A DNA stretch of 64,000 bases from Linepithema humile (Eukaryota; Arthropoda; Insecta; Hymenoptera; Formicidae): the NCBI RefSeq assembly GCF_040581485.1, contig NC_090128.1, positions 31,154,931-31,218,930 of the forward strand, read 5' to 3'. The position numbers and the translations under genes are program-made. This document shows, piece by piece, positions 31,631 through 41,657 of the stretch. Under the pieces are notes generated by a model. It was not told the DNA's origin. It worked only from the letters and a program-made list of their open reading frames with translations, and searched no databases. Within the stretch, counting starts at the first letter, position 1. Every line of letters starts with the position of its first letter.

Positions 31631-32359
31631 TCAACACGAGCATTTCCTCGCACCACGTCGCCGCAAGTGCAGTCTGATGGTAATCTCCTCTCCGCGAAAA
31701 TCGATCAATCGTCCGTCTTGATCTACCACACGCAAGGTGATATCGGTAACGCTCCTCGCGATGACCGGAAGGTAAATGATTTGCGCCGGTGTTTCCGAGA
31801 CTTTATATCCCGGAGGCACGTTCGGTGAAAATTCGTGTATCGTGTGCACCGACCTGTCGTTGGCGTACGCACCCGTGGTTATGCTGCATTCCACTCGAAT
31901 AATGTTTACGTTGACGATGTTTACCGAGGAATCTGATTCGTGCAACTTTCTCGGTTCCAGTATACGACCCGTCGAAAATCCAAACAGCGGTCCGATGGTA
32001 TTCGGTTTGGCGAAATTTATTCGAAAAGCGCACATGATTTCACTCTTCATGGTATTAACGTTGGGACGAAGTGACAATGGATAATCTTGCTCTTCACTTT
32101 TTCCTCGTTTTTGCAGTATCGCGCGTTTCAGATAAGAAGCAATGGCGTCCAATTCGTACGATCCTTCGGGAATTGTAATTTCTTCGTCATTGTCGTCGAA
32201 ATAAAATTTATTGTTCGCTACCGTCACGTTCGGAATCGTGTTGTAGGTCTCCATCGTGGTTAGGCCGAGCTCGTAGTCCCCATCGCTCAAGTCTATCGGT
32301 GGAAAATAATCCATTGTGAGAACGCTGCTTTTACCGCTTAGAGTGAGCGTCAGCGACAT
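31631..32359 (-). CDS. Polinton minor capsid (penton-like, single jelly roll)
   Basis: 242 residues, beta-rich. The diagnostic C-terminal part is 'LPVIARSVTDITLRVVDQDG' followed by 'LIDFRGEEITIRLHL', typical of Polinton penton proteins. The middle has 'LFGFSTGRIL', also family-like. The ATG lies 29 nt inside the end of the protease gene, in another frame, so both must be read from one message. It forms the capsid vertices in related viruses. Confidence 0.8.
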   Translation of the reverse strand: MSLTLTLSGKSSVLTMDYFPPIDLSDGDYELGLTTMETYNTIPNVTVANNKFYFDDNDEEITIPEGSYELDAIASYLKRAILQKRGKSEEQDYPLSLRPNVNTMKSEIMCAFRINFAKPNTIGPLFGFSTGRILEPRKLHESDSSVNIVNVNIIRVECSITTGAYANDRSVHTIHEFSPNVPPGYKVSETPAQIIYLPVIARSVTDITLRVVDQDGRLIDFRGEEITIRLHLRRRGARKCSC

Positions 32360-33386
32360 TGCCGAGATTCCATCGACGACTGATGTCGATCGATGGCGGA
32401 TCGATTTTTATATCTATTTTCTGGAGGAACAGGAGGCACAATTGTCCGCAGATCGTTTGATCGTACGTCTGGTAGACCGTGCGATTGTACGTTATCGTTG
32501 TATCGGTGTCTCCGAGATAGCGTGTAAGCTCCTTCGGCGGTTGCAAATTGCCAAAGCTGTCAAAGTATACGGCGCGATCGCCTCTCTTGGCGTACGCCAC
32601 CCAATGCGTGCCCGGCCCGTCGACATCGTCCAAATTCACGATACCGCTCTCATTTTTATGTATCTTGTCGGGTAAAGCGTTACGCATGTAGACACCTCGG
32701 AAATACGGTATTCGCATACGCTTCGCTATTCGTGACAACTGTAGATTGGTGGTGGCACCCGTGGGCATCTCTATCGTTTTTTCGACGTTTTTTTTTCTCT
32801 TCAATCCTTTGCCCCGCTTGTACGGAGCGAGATAAATCCCCCGTCCTTCCATTGTTTTATTGTGACGTTTCGTCTCTTCGAGTTGTCGTCGCGCGGCCTT
32901 AGAGTCGTTCACCGCCTTTGCAACACCCGCCGCTCCACCGGCAAGCGAACCGATGACTCCCAAGAGCGGTAACAACGGTAACATACCACCGCGTTTTGCC
33001 GTCGGAAGCGTTCTCCTCTTGGTCTTCTTCTTCTTTCTCTTTGTCATACCCATCCCCAATTTCGTCTTTGCTTTCATAGCAGCCCATACGGCGGTAGCAG
33101 CAGCCCTCTCACCGAGAGTCGCGTCCGCAGCGGTGATCCGCACCCGCGCTTTATCGGCGAGAACGCGATCGGCTGCGTGGCGGTCCGCTGATTCGCGGTT
33201 TTGCGAGTACGCGATGTCGTGATCGCGACACGCCGCGTCCAACGGATTGATACCTCGATCCCCTCGCGCGAGTCGTTTCCGCAGACGAGTCCCCGGCCCG
33301 CAAAATTGGTAGCCGGGTATATGCAGCTCCAACGGTAGTCGATTTATCACACTGTTCAGTAAACCGGCACCCTTGTATCGTTTCAT
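32331..33386 (-). CDS. PRO: Phospholipase A2 - membrane segment - adenain-type protease fusion
   Basis: 351 residues with three parts. Residues 20-62: phospholipase A2 as in parvovirus VP1, with the calcium loop CGPGT (29-33) and the catalytic pair HD (56-57) in 'ACRDHDIAY'. Residues 115-160: a basic stretch (KRKKKKTKRR) and a hydrophobic Ala/Gly-rich segment, a likely membrane-active peptide. Residues 205-351: adenovirus-type maturation protease, with H261 in 'GTHWVAY', D276 in 'FDSFG' and C313 in 'TICGQLC'. MEGRG (179-183) fits the adenain cleavage rule (M/I/L)-x-G-x/G and would separate the halves. It acts in virion maturation and membrane passage. Confidence 0.85.
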   Translation of the reverse strand: MKRYKGAGLLNSVINRLPLELHIPGYQFCGPGTRLRKRLARGDRGINPLDAACRDHDIAYSQNRESADRHAADRVLADKARVRITAADATLGERAAATAVWAAMKAKTKLGMGMTKRKKKKTKRRTLPTAKRGGMLPLLPLLGVIGSLAGGAAGVAKAVNDSKAARRQLEETKRHNKTMEGRGIYLAPYKRGKGLKRKKNVEKTIEMPTGATTNLQLSRIAKRMRIPYFRGVYMRNALPDKIHKNESGIVNLDDVDGPGTHWVAYAKRGDRAVYFDSFGNLQPPKELTRYLGDTDTTITYNRTVYQTYDQTICGQLCLLFLQKIDIKIDPPSIDISRRWNLGNVADAHSKR

Positions 33387-33524
33387 AGAGCGCGAATTCT
33401 AACGTATCGCGTGTAAATCATATTTCCAACTGAGGTGTGTTTCGACAGCGCTCACCTATAAATAGGAGGCGCGTATCGATCATTAACCAGTAGAATATCA
33501 AAGTTTGTCGGACGACAAAGTACA
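33387..33524. promoter_or_regulatory. Divergent promoter region between capsid and ATPase blocks
   Basis: TATAAATA at 33457-33464 faces plus; AACCAGT about 30 bp on (33487) could be the start site, before ATG 33525. For the minus genes only a weak AT-rich word lies near 33420. The region is 138 bp, so the two gene blocks share control DNA. Confidence 0.55.
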
Positions 33525-33767
33525 ATGAATAACCGGGATAATAAGAAAGAACGGAAGGAGGTGAATGTCGCAAACGTGTATCGCTAATCGTGTGTTTGAA
33601 ACAATATTTTTTTTTTTTTTTTTCAGGATAATGTCCGAATCATGTATGGAAATAGAGATATTTTAGATCTAGCGACAAATATCCGAGCACCGCTCTTTCC
33701 AACAACCGATGCTGCGCACTCGTCGCGTAATAACAAGGATGAGAAAGAGTCTGGTAAAAAAAAATGA
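33525..33767 (+). CDS. Small spliced Polinton gene upstream of the ATPase
   Basis: ATG 33525 follows the TATA box by 60 bp. Twelve codons run to 33560, then GTGAAT; a long T tract ends in TTTCAG at 33626. Splicing out 33561-33626 (66 nt) keeps frame and opens 46 further codons to TGA 33765-33767; unspliced, the frame stops at once. The product is 58 residues, highly charged at both ends. Its stop overlaps the ATPase start as ATGA. Function unknown. Confidence 0.55.
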
Positions 33768-34465
33768 AATTTGTACAACAACCGTACACGATCCGTGTGA
33801 AAAACATGGATGATAAGACGCAAGGGGTTTGTGAGAAGGCGTGCAGACACGGTAAAATGCTGCCAAACACGATACGCGGTATCATTTGCGGTCCCTCGAA
33901 TTGCGGTAAAACCAATGTAATGATTAGTCTGCTGGAAAGTCCGAACGGTGTACGTTTCGAAAACGTGTACGTGTACTCGAAATCGTTGAATCAACCAAAG
34001 TATCGATATCTCGAAAGATTGCTCGGATCGATCGATGAAATCGGCTACTTTACATTCTCGGACAACAACACAATTGTACCGCACAGCGAGGCGTTACCGA
34101 ATTCCGTATTCGTCTTCGACGATATAGCGTGCGACAAGCAGAATGCGATACGTGAGTACTTTGCTATGGGTCGACATTTGAAGGTCGATTGTTTTTATCT
34201 ATGCCAAACGTATGCAAAAATACCGAAACATCTCGTGCGCGACAACGCGAATTTACTCGTAATATTCAAGCAGGATGGAACAAACCTTAAGCACGTCTAC
34301 AACGATCATATGAATACGGACATGACGTACGAAGATTTCGGTACATTGTGTCACGCATGTTGGCAGCACAAGTACGGATTTTTAGTGATAGACAAGGATA
34401 GTGCGATTAACGATGGACGTTACAGGCGTGGTTTTAACGAGTTTGCGGTACCGCGGAATGGTTAG
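33764..34465 (+). CDS. ATP: FtsK/HerA-type genome-packaging ATPase
   Basis: 233 residues. Walker A GPSNCGKT at 43-50, Walker B 'VFVFDD' at 115-120, and 'FYLCQTYAKIPKHL' with a sensor-like Q. Size and motifs match the A32-like ATPases of Polintons, adintoviruses and virophages, which pump DNA into capsids. The start is fixed by an in-frame TAA just upstream (33755). It overlaps the preceding small gene by 4 nt and the next gene begins 14 nt after its stop. Confidence 0.9.
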   Translation: MKFVQQPYTIRVKNMDDKTQGVCEKACRHGKMLPNTIRGIICGPSNCGKTNVMISLLESPNGVRFENVYVYSKSLNQPKYRYLERLLGSIDEIGYFTFSDNNTIVPHSEALPNSVFVFDDIACDKQNAIREYFAMGRHLKVDCFYLCQTYAKIPKHLVRDNANLLVIFKQDGTNLKHVYNDHMNTDMTYEDFGTLCHACWQHKYGFLVIDKDSAINDGRYRRGFNEFAVPRNG

Positions 34466-34479
34466 TTGTTCTCGAGACG

Positions 34480-35580
34480 TTGACGATGACGCTCGACATG
34501 AAAGATATCGACGAGAGGGAGAAGATCGCGAAGGAAATCGCTCGTACGAGCGAGTCGATTCGCAAGAAGCATCGGACGTTGAAGACGGGTAGAGTGGAGC
34601 AAGAGGTACAATTGGAGAAACGGTTGAAACCGATCGTAGAGCCGTTGAAACGAATCGTCGAGAACATCAAGGGTGACGATGATTCGGTTGACGATTTCGA
34701 GATTAAAAACGAACCGGACATCAAACGAAAGCGGACAAGCTCTGAGAAGAAGAAGAAAATCAAGCGTACCTCGTTGACGACAGCGATACAGACCCCATTG
34801 ACGCCACCGATACAAGCCTCGACTCCGTTCCAGCCGCAAAAATTGGTGTTTGAAGCGCCGACATATTTACCGACCGAAAACGTGTTCGAAATCACGGACC
34901 CGTCTTTCGTAACATCCGTGAGACAGACGATGCAAACGTCCGATGGTCGGGAAGCTCTGTACGGCCAAATGGGTCCGCTGGGTCAAGAGTACATCGGGGA
35001 GCTCTTGAGCGGTGACAAGAAGAGAGGGATCGACAACGTGTACGGTGTATACTTTAACGATGCGGGAACGTTTCTCGGAGACAAGGTCTTCGACATTGAT
35101 AAAGACGACAATGTGATCGTGGACGGTGTGAAATACGCTGGCACACCCGGCCTGTTTGAATTAATATTCAAAAGACTTTCCGACGATACGCTGTGTACGG
35201 AGGATGACAAACAAAAGTACAAGAGCATACTACTCGCTACTAACGCTCACAGACGCGGTCATAACGCGCATTTACCTGTTTTGGGAAACAAAGGATACAA
35301 ATACAAACATATCATCACACCTCTGATATCTAAGAAAGGTGGAGGTGTTGCACATCTCGACAAGAGAGGTGTGGGTCACACGTTACCCAAGTGTAACGTA
35401 CCACAGACCATGACTGTGACCGACAACGCGGTCGATTACGTGCACTGGGATGATCCGAACGAATTGGTGGATCGCCTTCGATTGCTGGACGCCTCCCGTC
35501 AGGCGGGAAACAACGCGCACGATAACGAGTTTCTCTCGATTATCGAGGAACTGCGCGAAGCCGGTCTGATTATAAATTAA
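34480..35580 (+). CDS. Conserved Polinton protein of unknown function (366 residues)
   Basis: The N-terminal 100 residues are charged and coiled-coil-like, with a basic nuclear-signal-like run (SEKKKKIKR, 88-96). The middle (about 185-255) has 'GVYFNDAGTFLGDK', 'VIVDGVKYAGTPGLFELIF' and nearby residues, a domain that recurs in insect Polinton proteins (I believe Pfam DUF8207, not checked). The C-terminal part, after a glycine-rich hinge, has 'DYVHWDDPNELVDRLRLL' and a final helix. Position with ATPase and fibre-like gene suggests a virion or assembly role. No break. Confidence 0.7.
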   Translation: MTMTLDMKDIDEREKIAKEIARTSESIRKKHRTLKTGRVEQEVQLEKRLKPIVEPLKRIVENIKGDDDSVDDFEIKNEPDIKRKRTSSEKKKKIKRTSLTTAIQTPLTPPIQASTPFQPQKLVFEAPTYLPTENVFEITDPSFVTSVRQTMQTSDGREALYGQMGPLGQEYIGELLSGDKKRGIDNVYGVYFNDAGTFLGDKVFDIDKDDNVIVDGVKYAGTPGLFELIFKRLSDDTLCTEDDKQKYKSILLATNAHRRGHNAHLPVLGNKGYKYKHIITPLISKKGGGVAHLDKRGVGHTLPKCNVPQTMTVTDNAVDYVHWDDPNELVDRLRLLDASRQAGNNAHDNEFLSIIEELREAGLIIN

Positions 35581-35628
35581 TCACAGCTTTTCAACTATCG
35601 CCAGTATTGCTCGTGTGATGCTACAGGA

Positions 35629-36078
35629 ATGTCTATCAACAAATTTGGACTACAGTTAGGAGGAGGAAGCGCCAGGGTGACGAGACAGAGCGGCGGAGTC
35701 TCGAAGAATTACGTGCGCGAGAATTGTCTCTGCAAGGATGGTGAGGTTTTCAACGCCAAGTCACGCGTAATCAGACATCTCGCCGACCCTGAAGCGGACA
35801 CCGACGCTGTCAACAAGCTGCATCTGGATCATCACCTCAAGCTTATGAGCGATCGTGCGAATCGAGATCATATGCTCCATGAAAATTTTAAGCGAGAAGT
35901 ACTTTCGCGACTCGAAGATTCGGAGAATACCGAGCGGACCTGGAAGAGGGACCACGACGATTACATCGAGACCAGATACGTGGCGTTGGAACGACAGATT
36001 CACGATCTGAGAGGTCTCCTCGACGAGAGTGTGGCGCTACTCGATGGAAGAGCACAACTTTTGCATCAATATCGGTAG
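35629..36078 (+). pseudogene. Fibre-like coiled-coil protein, 5' part, truncated by rearrangement
   Basis: 149 residues. 'LQLGGGSARVTRQSGG' at the start, then 'LADPEADTDAVNKLHLDHHL' (residues 50-69), the attachment-type sequence seen before coiled-coil shafts of phage and Polinton fibres, then heptads to residue 139. The last ten codons are foreign: they come from an 88-bp inverted copy of 28120-28207, which supplies the stop. L-G-G-G/S near residue 9 fits an adenain-type site. The intact gene evidently continued as at 36376-36512. Confidence 0.7.
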
Positions 36079-36137
36079 GATAGATTCTTTCAAAAACACC
36101 GAAAATTCCTCCTCGGAGTCTTCTAGTACACTGTCGT

Positions 36138-36512
36138 AACAAACTGCATCTGGATCATCACCTCAAGCTTATGAGCGATCGTGCGAATCGAGATCGTATG
36201 CTCCATAAAAATTTTAAGCGAGAAGTACTTTCGCGACTCAAAGATTCGGAGAATACCGAGCGGACCTGGAAGAGGAACCACGACGATTACATCGAGACCA
36301 AATACGTGGCGTTGGAACGACAGATTCACGATCTGAGAGGTCTCCTCGACGAGAGTGTGGCGCTACTCGATGGAAAACTCGTCGATCGCGAGCGAGAGAC
36401 GAAGAGTCTTGTCGAGCGAGAGATTCACAATCTTCGCAGAGCTGTGAGAAAAAATTTCATCGAATACTACGATGATGCGATGAAGAAGAAGAAGCAAAAC
36501 GAATCACAATGA
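36138..36512 (+). pseudogene. Second copy of the fibre-like coiled coil, with the original 3' end
   Basis: 36138-36375 repeats 35812-36049 with about 2-3 percent difference, followed by the natural C-terminal 45 residues ('EREIHNLRRAVRKNFIEYYD'). ATG 36171 could start a 113-residue coiled-coil protein, but the attachment domain is missing. The stop overlaps the integrase start as ATGA (36509-36512). Confidence 0.7.
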
Positions 36513-37447
36513 GCAAGAAGGAAGCGGTGAGCCTGGAGAGGAGATCGCTCGTGGACGAGCTCCACGCACCGGCGAGAAGAAACTTTACGCGTCGGCCAGT
36601 CGTCGTGAAAGGATACGACGATTTGTGGCAGGCTGACATTGTCGAGATGAGACCGTACTCGCGATCCAACGGCGGCTGCAACTACATTCTAACCGTTATC
36701 GATGTGCTGAGCAAGTACGCGTGGGCCGTGCCCTTAAAGACCAAAGGTGGAATCGAAACGTCCAAAGCATTTTCCGCGATATTTAGGGAGAGAATTCCGA
36801 AAAACTTGCAGACCGACCATGGAAAAGAATTTTACAACAGAGATTTCCAAAATCTTGTCAAGAAACACGGCATCAATCATTATTCGACATACTCGGTCAT
36901 GAAGGCTTCGGTGGTGGAACGATTCAATCGCACGTTAAAGAACGAAATGTGGAAGTTTTTTACGCTCGCGGGATCGTACAAGTGGATCGACGATTTACCG
37001 CGATTGGTCTCGGAATACAACGGTCGTAAACATCGTACGATCGGTATGCGCCCGATCGATGTCACTCCCGAGATCGCAAAGGGACTCTTGAGCACCGTGT
37101 ACAGTAGAATAAAAATTGCCGCGCCGGCGAAATTCAGGGTGGGTGATCCGGTGCGCGTGAGCAAATTCAAAACTGTATTCGAGAAAGGATACACGCCGAA
37201 TTGGTCGACGGAGGTGTTTAAGATCGCCGCGGTGCAACGTACCAATCCTGTGACGTATCTGATTAAAGATTATCGCGGAGATCCGGTCGCGGGAGGCTTT
37301 TACGAGCACGAATTGCTCAAGACCGCTCAACCCGACGTTTATCTCGTGGAGAAGGTGTTGCGTCGAAAGGACGACAAGGTGTTTGTAAAGTGGTTGGGAT
37401 TCGACAATTCGCACAACTCTTGGATAAATAAAGACGATGTATTGTAA
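36509..37447 (+). CDS. INT: Polinton integrase with C-terminal chromodomain
   Basis: 312 residues. Retroviral-type catalytic core with D43 ('WQADIVEM'), D103 ('LQTDHGKEF') and E137 ('ASVVERFNR'), then the GPY-like region and a chromodomain in the last 37 residues ('YLVEKVLRRKDDKVFVKWLG'). It integrates the element with 6-bp duplications; the chromodomain may steer it to marked chromatin. The HHCC zinc domain is not in this frame, as the core begins within 40 residues of the start. Two AATAAA signals follow the stop. Confidence 0.93.
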   Translation: MSKKEAVSLERRSLVDELHAPARRNFTRRPVVVKGYDDLWQADIVEMRPYSRSNGGCNYILTVIDVLSKYAWAVPLKTKGGIETSKAFSAIFRERIPKNLQTDHGKEFYNRDFQNLVKKHGINHYSTYSVMKASVVERFNRTLKNEMWKFFTLAGSYKWIDDLPRLVSEYNGRKHRTIGMRPIDVTPEIAKGLLSTVYSRIKIAAPAKFRVGDPVRVSKFKTVFEKGYTPNWSTEVFKIAAVQRTNPVTYLIKDYRGDPVAGGFYEHELLKTAQPDVYLVEKVLRRKDDKVFVKWLGFDNSHNSWINKDDVL

Positions 37448-37621
37448 TAAACTGTGTATATTTTACATTGTATTATAATAAACTATTATACATATATACA
37501 ATGGTGTTCTTTATTACTACTACAATATGTTACAATATATACATTTAAAACTAATAATGACAATAATACATAAAATATTAAACTATATAAATTAAACACT
37601 ATGTATATTACTAAGCATTAT

Positions 37622-40600
37622 TTACAAATGTTTCTCGCGATGTCCCCATGGTAGAGTGTCGGTGGAACCGGATACGACGTGCCGCTTATCGTCGTACGGA
37701 CTGAGCGCGAGCTTCGACTCTGACACGGTGTACACCTCGTGCATCTTTGAGCGGATGCACGATTGACGCCGCGTCAGCTCGATTTCGGCGTTGAGGCACC
37801 GAGTGTAGTCGTCGAACGTTATCGTTCTAGCGACTACACTCTTTTTTACACCTTTAATCTTTTTGGTGTCTTTTTGGCCGGTGACTCTCAACGCGTACAT
37901 CTTCGCTCTCAGTCCGACAAATTCCGTCATGATCGCGCCGTTGTTCTCGTCTTTCATCAGACCGGGTACTTTCTTGTTGGCGCGCGGCATACCGTAAGCG
38001 TTGTTCTCGGGGTAGTCGCTCGTGTCGAATTTGGATATATCGCGTTTCATATCCCGATACGCGTCCTCGCAGTGCAGAAAGTATATCAGACTGTCGGTAT
38101 CGGTGTACATAATTTTGCAATTGTCGCGGTAGAGAGGCGCCATGTACTCGTAGTGAAACTCGTACAAGCAGGTCTTGGATATGTCGAGGATGCACATACC
38201 CACGTAGATCGGCTTGTCGAATTTCACTTCGAGTTTTCGCAACTCTACGGCGATCAGATCCTCCGAGAACACGCTTCGGCTGTGGAAATTCGGTTTCGCG
38301 ATCATAGCCTCCGCTCCGTACCGACCATCCCACTGTGTAACGAGCCGGACATCCATGTGATTTCGCACATTCTCCATGGTTTTGCCGAAAATCGCGTTGT
38401 TCATCAATTTGTACAAATTTTTTTTGAAATCATTTTTCGCCCGTGTCCGAAACTGTGTATTCAGTTCTATGTATCCGCGGAGCCACGGAGATTGCGCGAA
38501 TTGCAGTACGCGGTGAATCTTTGCAATTCGCAGACCGTGTCGCACGCATTGTTGCAAATTACGATAGTGGATGACATAACGCTGCTTATCGTACAGCGTT
38601 GCGAGTAACTTGAACTCCCGCTTGCCGGGCGGCTTATCGCGCGTCGGGCAGAACGGCAGGTCGGCGGGCGCGTCGTGAAGATTCACCGGGTACTCGAGAT
38701 CGACTTCCAGCACGTAACCGGTAGCCGAATCGGATGCAACGGACATTACGTCAAAGCTCGCGACATCATCGACCCATCGAAATTTGGCGTAGGGCAACGG
38801 TTGACACATCGCCCACCCGTACAAGTTGTTTACATCATAGTACATTAGGTACGACGACGGTTCCGATGGGTCGTAGGATGGCATGTATTTGTTGTTGGCG
38901 GCGGCGTATCGGTTGGAGCATTGGCTGAGACCACCGCGTATACCGCGCTCGACAAACAGTACCATATCGATGTCCGTGAGCAACTCGAATTTTACACGCG
39001 TGTACTTCATCATAGCGTCCCACGTGTATCCCGGTAGAGTGTAATAATGAGCGGGATCTAAACCGTAACTCTTTATAGACATGTTTCGAAAATTTTCGAA
39101 AATATCCGCCAACAAAAAAACGTCTGTTTTCAAATACAAATCGCTGTATTGGCCTAGATCTTCGATCGAAAAAGTTTGCCAGACGTTTGTCGCGTGCGCG
39201 TAATCGCTCTCGGATACCGTTTCTCCGGTGAGCGAGCTGTAAAACGATTCGCGCGATGGCAGGCTTGTGTCCCGGAGCTTGTCGACGCTGTCGACGTACT
39301 CGTAGGGAAACACACCTTTCCGAGTAAGCAGATTGAAATTTTCCGCGGATAAATGTTTGAATTCCGATCGTGAAATTTTTAATTCATCCACAGTTAAATA
39401 AGATGCCAATTTGTCGAGACTCGTACTGAGAAATTTAAACGAATCAATAAACCGTAATTTTATACACAATTTTGATTTTTGATTCATGGTATCTTTAACA
39501 TTTTTTGTAAATGAAATGTAACGCTCTTTCGTCAGTGGCAACAATTCGACGTTGCCTTCGAAAGCATTGGCAACGTCTTTAATAATGAAATGCGCGTCGT
39601 AACCGGATAAATTGTGAAATATCACCGGGATAACGTCGGAGTCTATGTAATTTAGATTGCACGACGAGTGCGCGGCACCGCGGTAACGCCCGGTCAGATG
39701 ACAATGATCGCGCACCCGCGTGTCGTCCGCTGTTAAGGGTTTCTCGCACACGTGACACGTTACGGCGCTACGGAATTCCTCCGATTCCTCCCGCGTAAGA
39801 TCCGCCATGGGGACGACGGTGGTGCGGATCGCTTTCACGCGGTGCGTCAAATCGTGCAGTTCGTTGACGAACCACGCTGTGCAATCCTCACCGCGATATG
39901 ACTTATAACTAGAGAGCGAATTATCGTAAGCACAACTTACATAATATCCTACGCTAAAGGCTCTGTGATGTTGGTAGGCGTAAGTAGTACCGTCCTGATC
40001 CTCCTTTTTCTCGAGCGTACATTCGAGATCGGCGTACACTACAAACGGAACCCGCTCCTTCCGATTGTAATTCCGGAACGTCAGCCACTTGTCGTCCTCG
40101 CTGGGGAGAACGACGGCGCAGTCGTTCATTTTCCCGCAGTCGACGCTGTGGACTGACAACTTCTCCCGTGTATAAAAGTAGTGTAGACACCTGTAATAAT
40201 TTATTTGATTAAAACTATGAATAAAAAATATTGATTTATTTTATACGCATCTTTTTTTTTACTTACCGATCGCAAATGTACTTTTTACATTTGTGCATGC
40301 TCAGTTGTGAGCTCACCAACCGCGGCAGGTTCTTTATGCACGCAAAGTGTGCATCGTTGTTTTTACGCACGTATAGCAGGTTGACGTGCTTCTCCTTTTT
40401 GTCGTCGGCGAGCCGCAGAGGGACGATTTTTGAGTCTTCGGTGGTGAAGACGTTGACGGAGATGGCGTTTAGTTTCTCGAACTTTGATATTTGCGGAAGC
40501 GTCACGGGGAACTCGATGCCGCACAGATTCAACACCGTTGAATAGTGCGGGTACTGCGATACTCTTTCCGGGTACTTTTCCGCCGGATGTAAAGCTGCTA

Positions 40601-41336
40601 CCACCGCCCACGCGAAACACGCATTGTCCGTCGATTGCACGTTGACCACCGCTCTTTTTAGCATAATTTGCCACGGTAACTCGATGTGGCATCCCGCGTG
40701 CAGAGGATTGAACTTGTTCACATTGACGGTGAGATTCAGGATACGCGACAACGCCCATCCGCTATCGCGTTCCTGAAACTCCTCCAGAGCCGCCAGAATA
40801 TCATCCTCCACGTGCCGCGTGTACCACTCGTTGAGATCGGATGTGGGAAACAACTCGCAATTTTTGGTGGCGATGGTCTTCACGGCAGTCTTGTCGCCCG
40901 CGACGAATTCCCCGTTGAACGCGGTGTTAATCTTGACGCTGTTGTGTTCCGCCATGACGCCCTGGATCCGCTCGATAACCATATTTCTCACGTTTTTCAA
41001 AAACTCGTGTGGATCTATATAGTTTTGATTGACAACCACACCCGTCAGCACACGGTTCCTAAACGCCGTCTCGATCTCCTTCCACGTGTAGCCCTTTTTC
41101 TCGTATCCACCGTATCCGGCACCGACGGGCACGAAACGCTCGTGCAGGGCGTCCCTCACACCCTCCAGACGCGCAATTTGCGCCACCAGAGAGTTGACTA
41201 CTCCAGTGCGTTGTCTCTTGCGACATTGTTCCTTGAGAGAATCGAGGTACTCGTCGCACTCGTAGTCCCATGGAAGGAACTCTCCCGTCGTTTTGATATT
41301 CGCTGCTCGTACGGTAAGATCGCGCTCCTTCTCCAT
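37622..41336 (-). CDS. POLB: Protein-primed DNA polymerase B (2 exons, 1212 residues)
   Basis: Exon 1 41336-40267, exon 2 40190-37622; the 76-nt intron (GTAAGT...TTACAG) splits an Arg codon, and without splicing the frame stops at the donor. Splicing also joins the two halves of a C-x2-C...H-x4-C finger around residue 355. Landmarks: 'NACFAWAVVAAL' (Polinton N-region), exonuclease motif 'YADLECTL' (D411, E413), an HNH/EndoVII-like zinc patch ('CHVCEKPL', 'DHCHLTGRYRGA'), polymerase motif A 'YYDVNNLYGWAM', motif B 'MNNAIFGKTMENV', motif C 'YTDTDSLIY' near 1054. It replicates the element from protein-primed ends. All catalytic motifs are present. Confidence 0.95.
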
Positions 41337-41373
41337 TGCGAATGATTTTGAAGATTTATATTTTTCTCACTCG

Positions 41374-41600
41374 CTTTATATACCCGTTTGTTGCACACGA
41401 CACTAACTATAAGCATAACAATGGCTCATGTTTGTATTAACAATTCTTATCTTATCTCTTCCGGGAATTATTGTAATATGATATCCCCACCACTCCGAAT
41501 TTACCCCCTCTCCTCCAAACATGATGACGTATCTAGCAACATGCGCTCTACTTTGATGCGCGCGTTGTAGGATAAGTCGGTATAGCGGATAAGATGGCAC
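41374..41600 (-). promoter_or_regulatory. POLB promoter: internal copy of the terminal promoter block
   Basis: Reading minus: fragments of terminal-repeat DNA (tttggaggagagggggtaaa, TTCCCGGAAGAGATAAG at 41467-41451), then GTCGTGTGCAACAAACGGG and TATATAAAG at about 41383-41374, 38 bp before the POLB ATG. Thus the block normally found at both termini was copied inside to drive the polymerase. Confidence 0.75.
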
Positions 41601-41657
41601 GGAAAAATAATAAAAAATTTTAATTACAGTTGAAATAATATTTATTAATATGTATTG

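Noticed and set aside
37763..38608. A 281-codon plus-strand frame opposite the polymerase gene
   Set aside because: Shadow of POLB exon 2, no independent support.
40686..41345. A 219-codon plus-strand frame opposite POLB exon 1
   Set aside because: Same reason; the minus strand joins in frame to the polymerase core.
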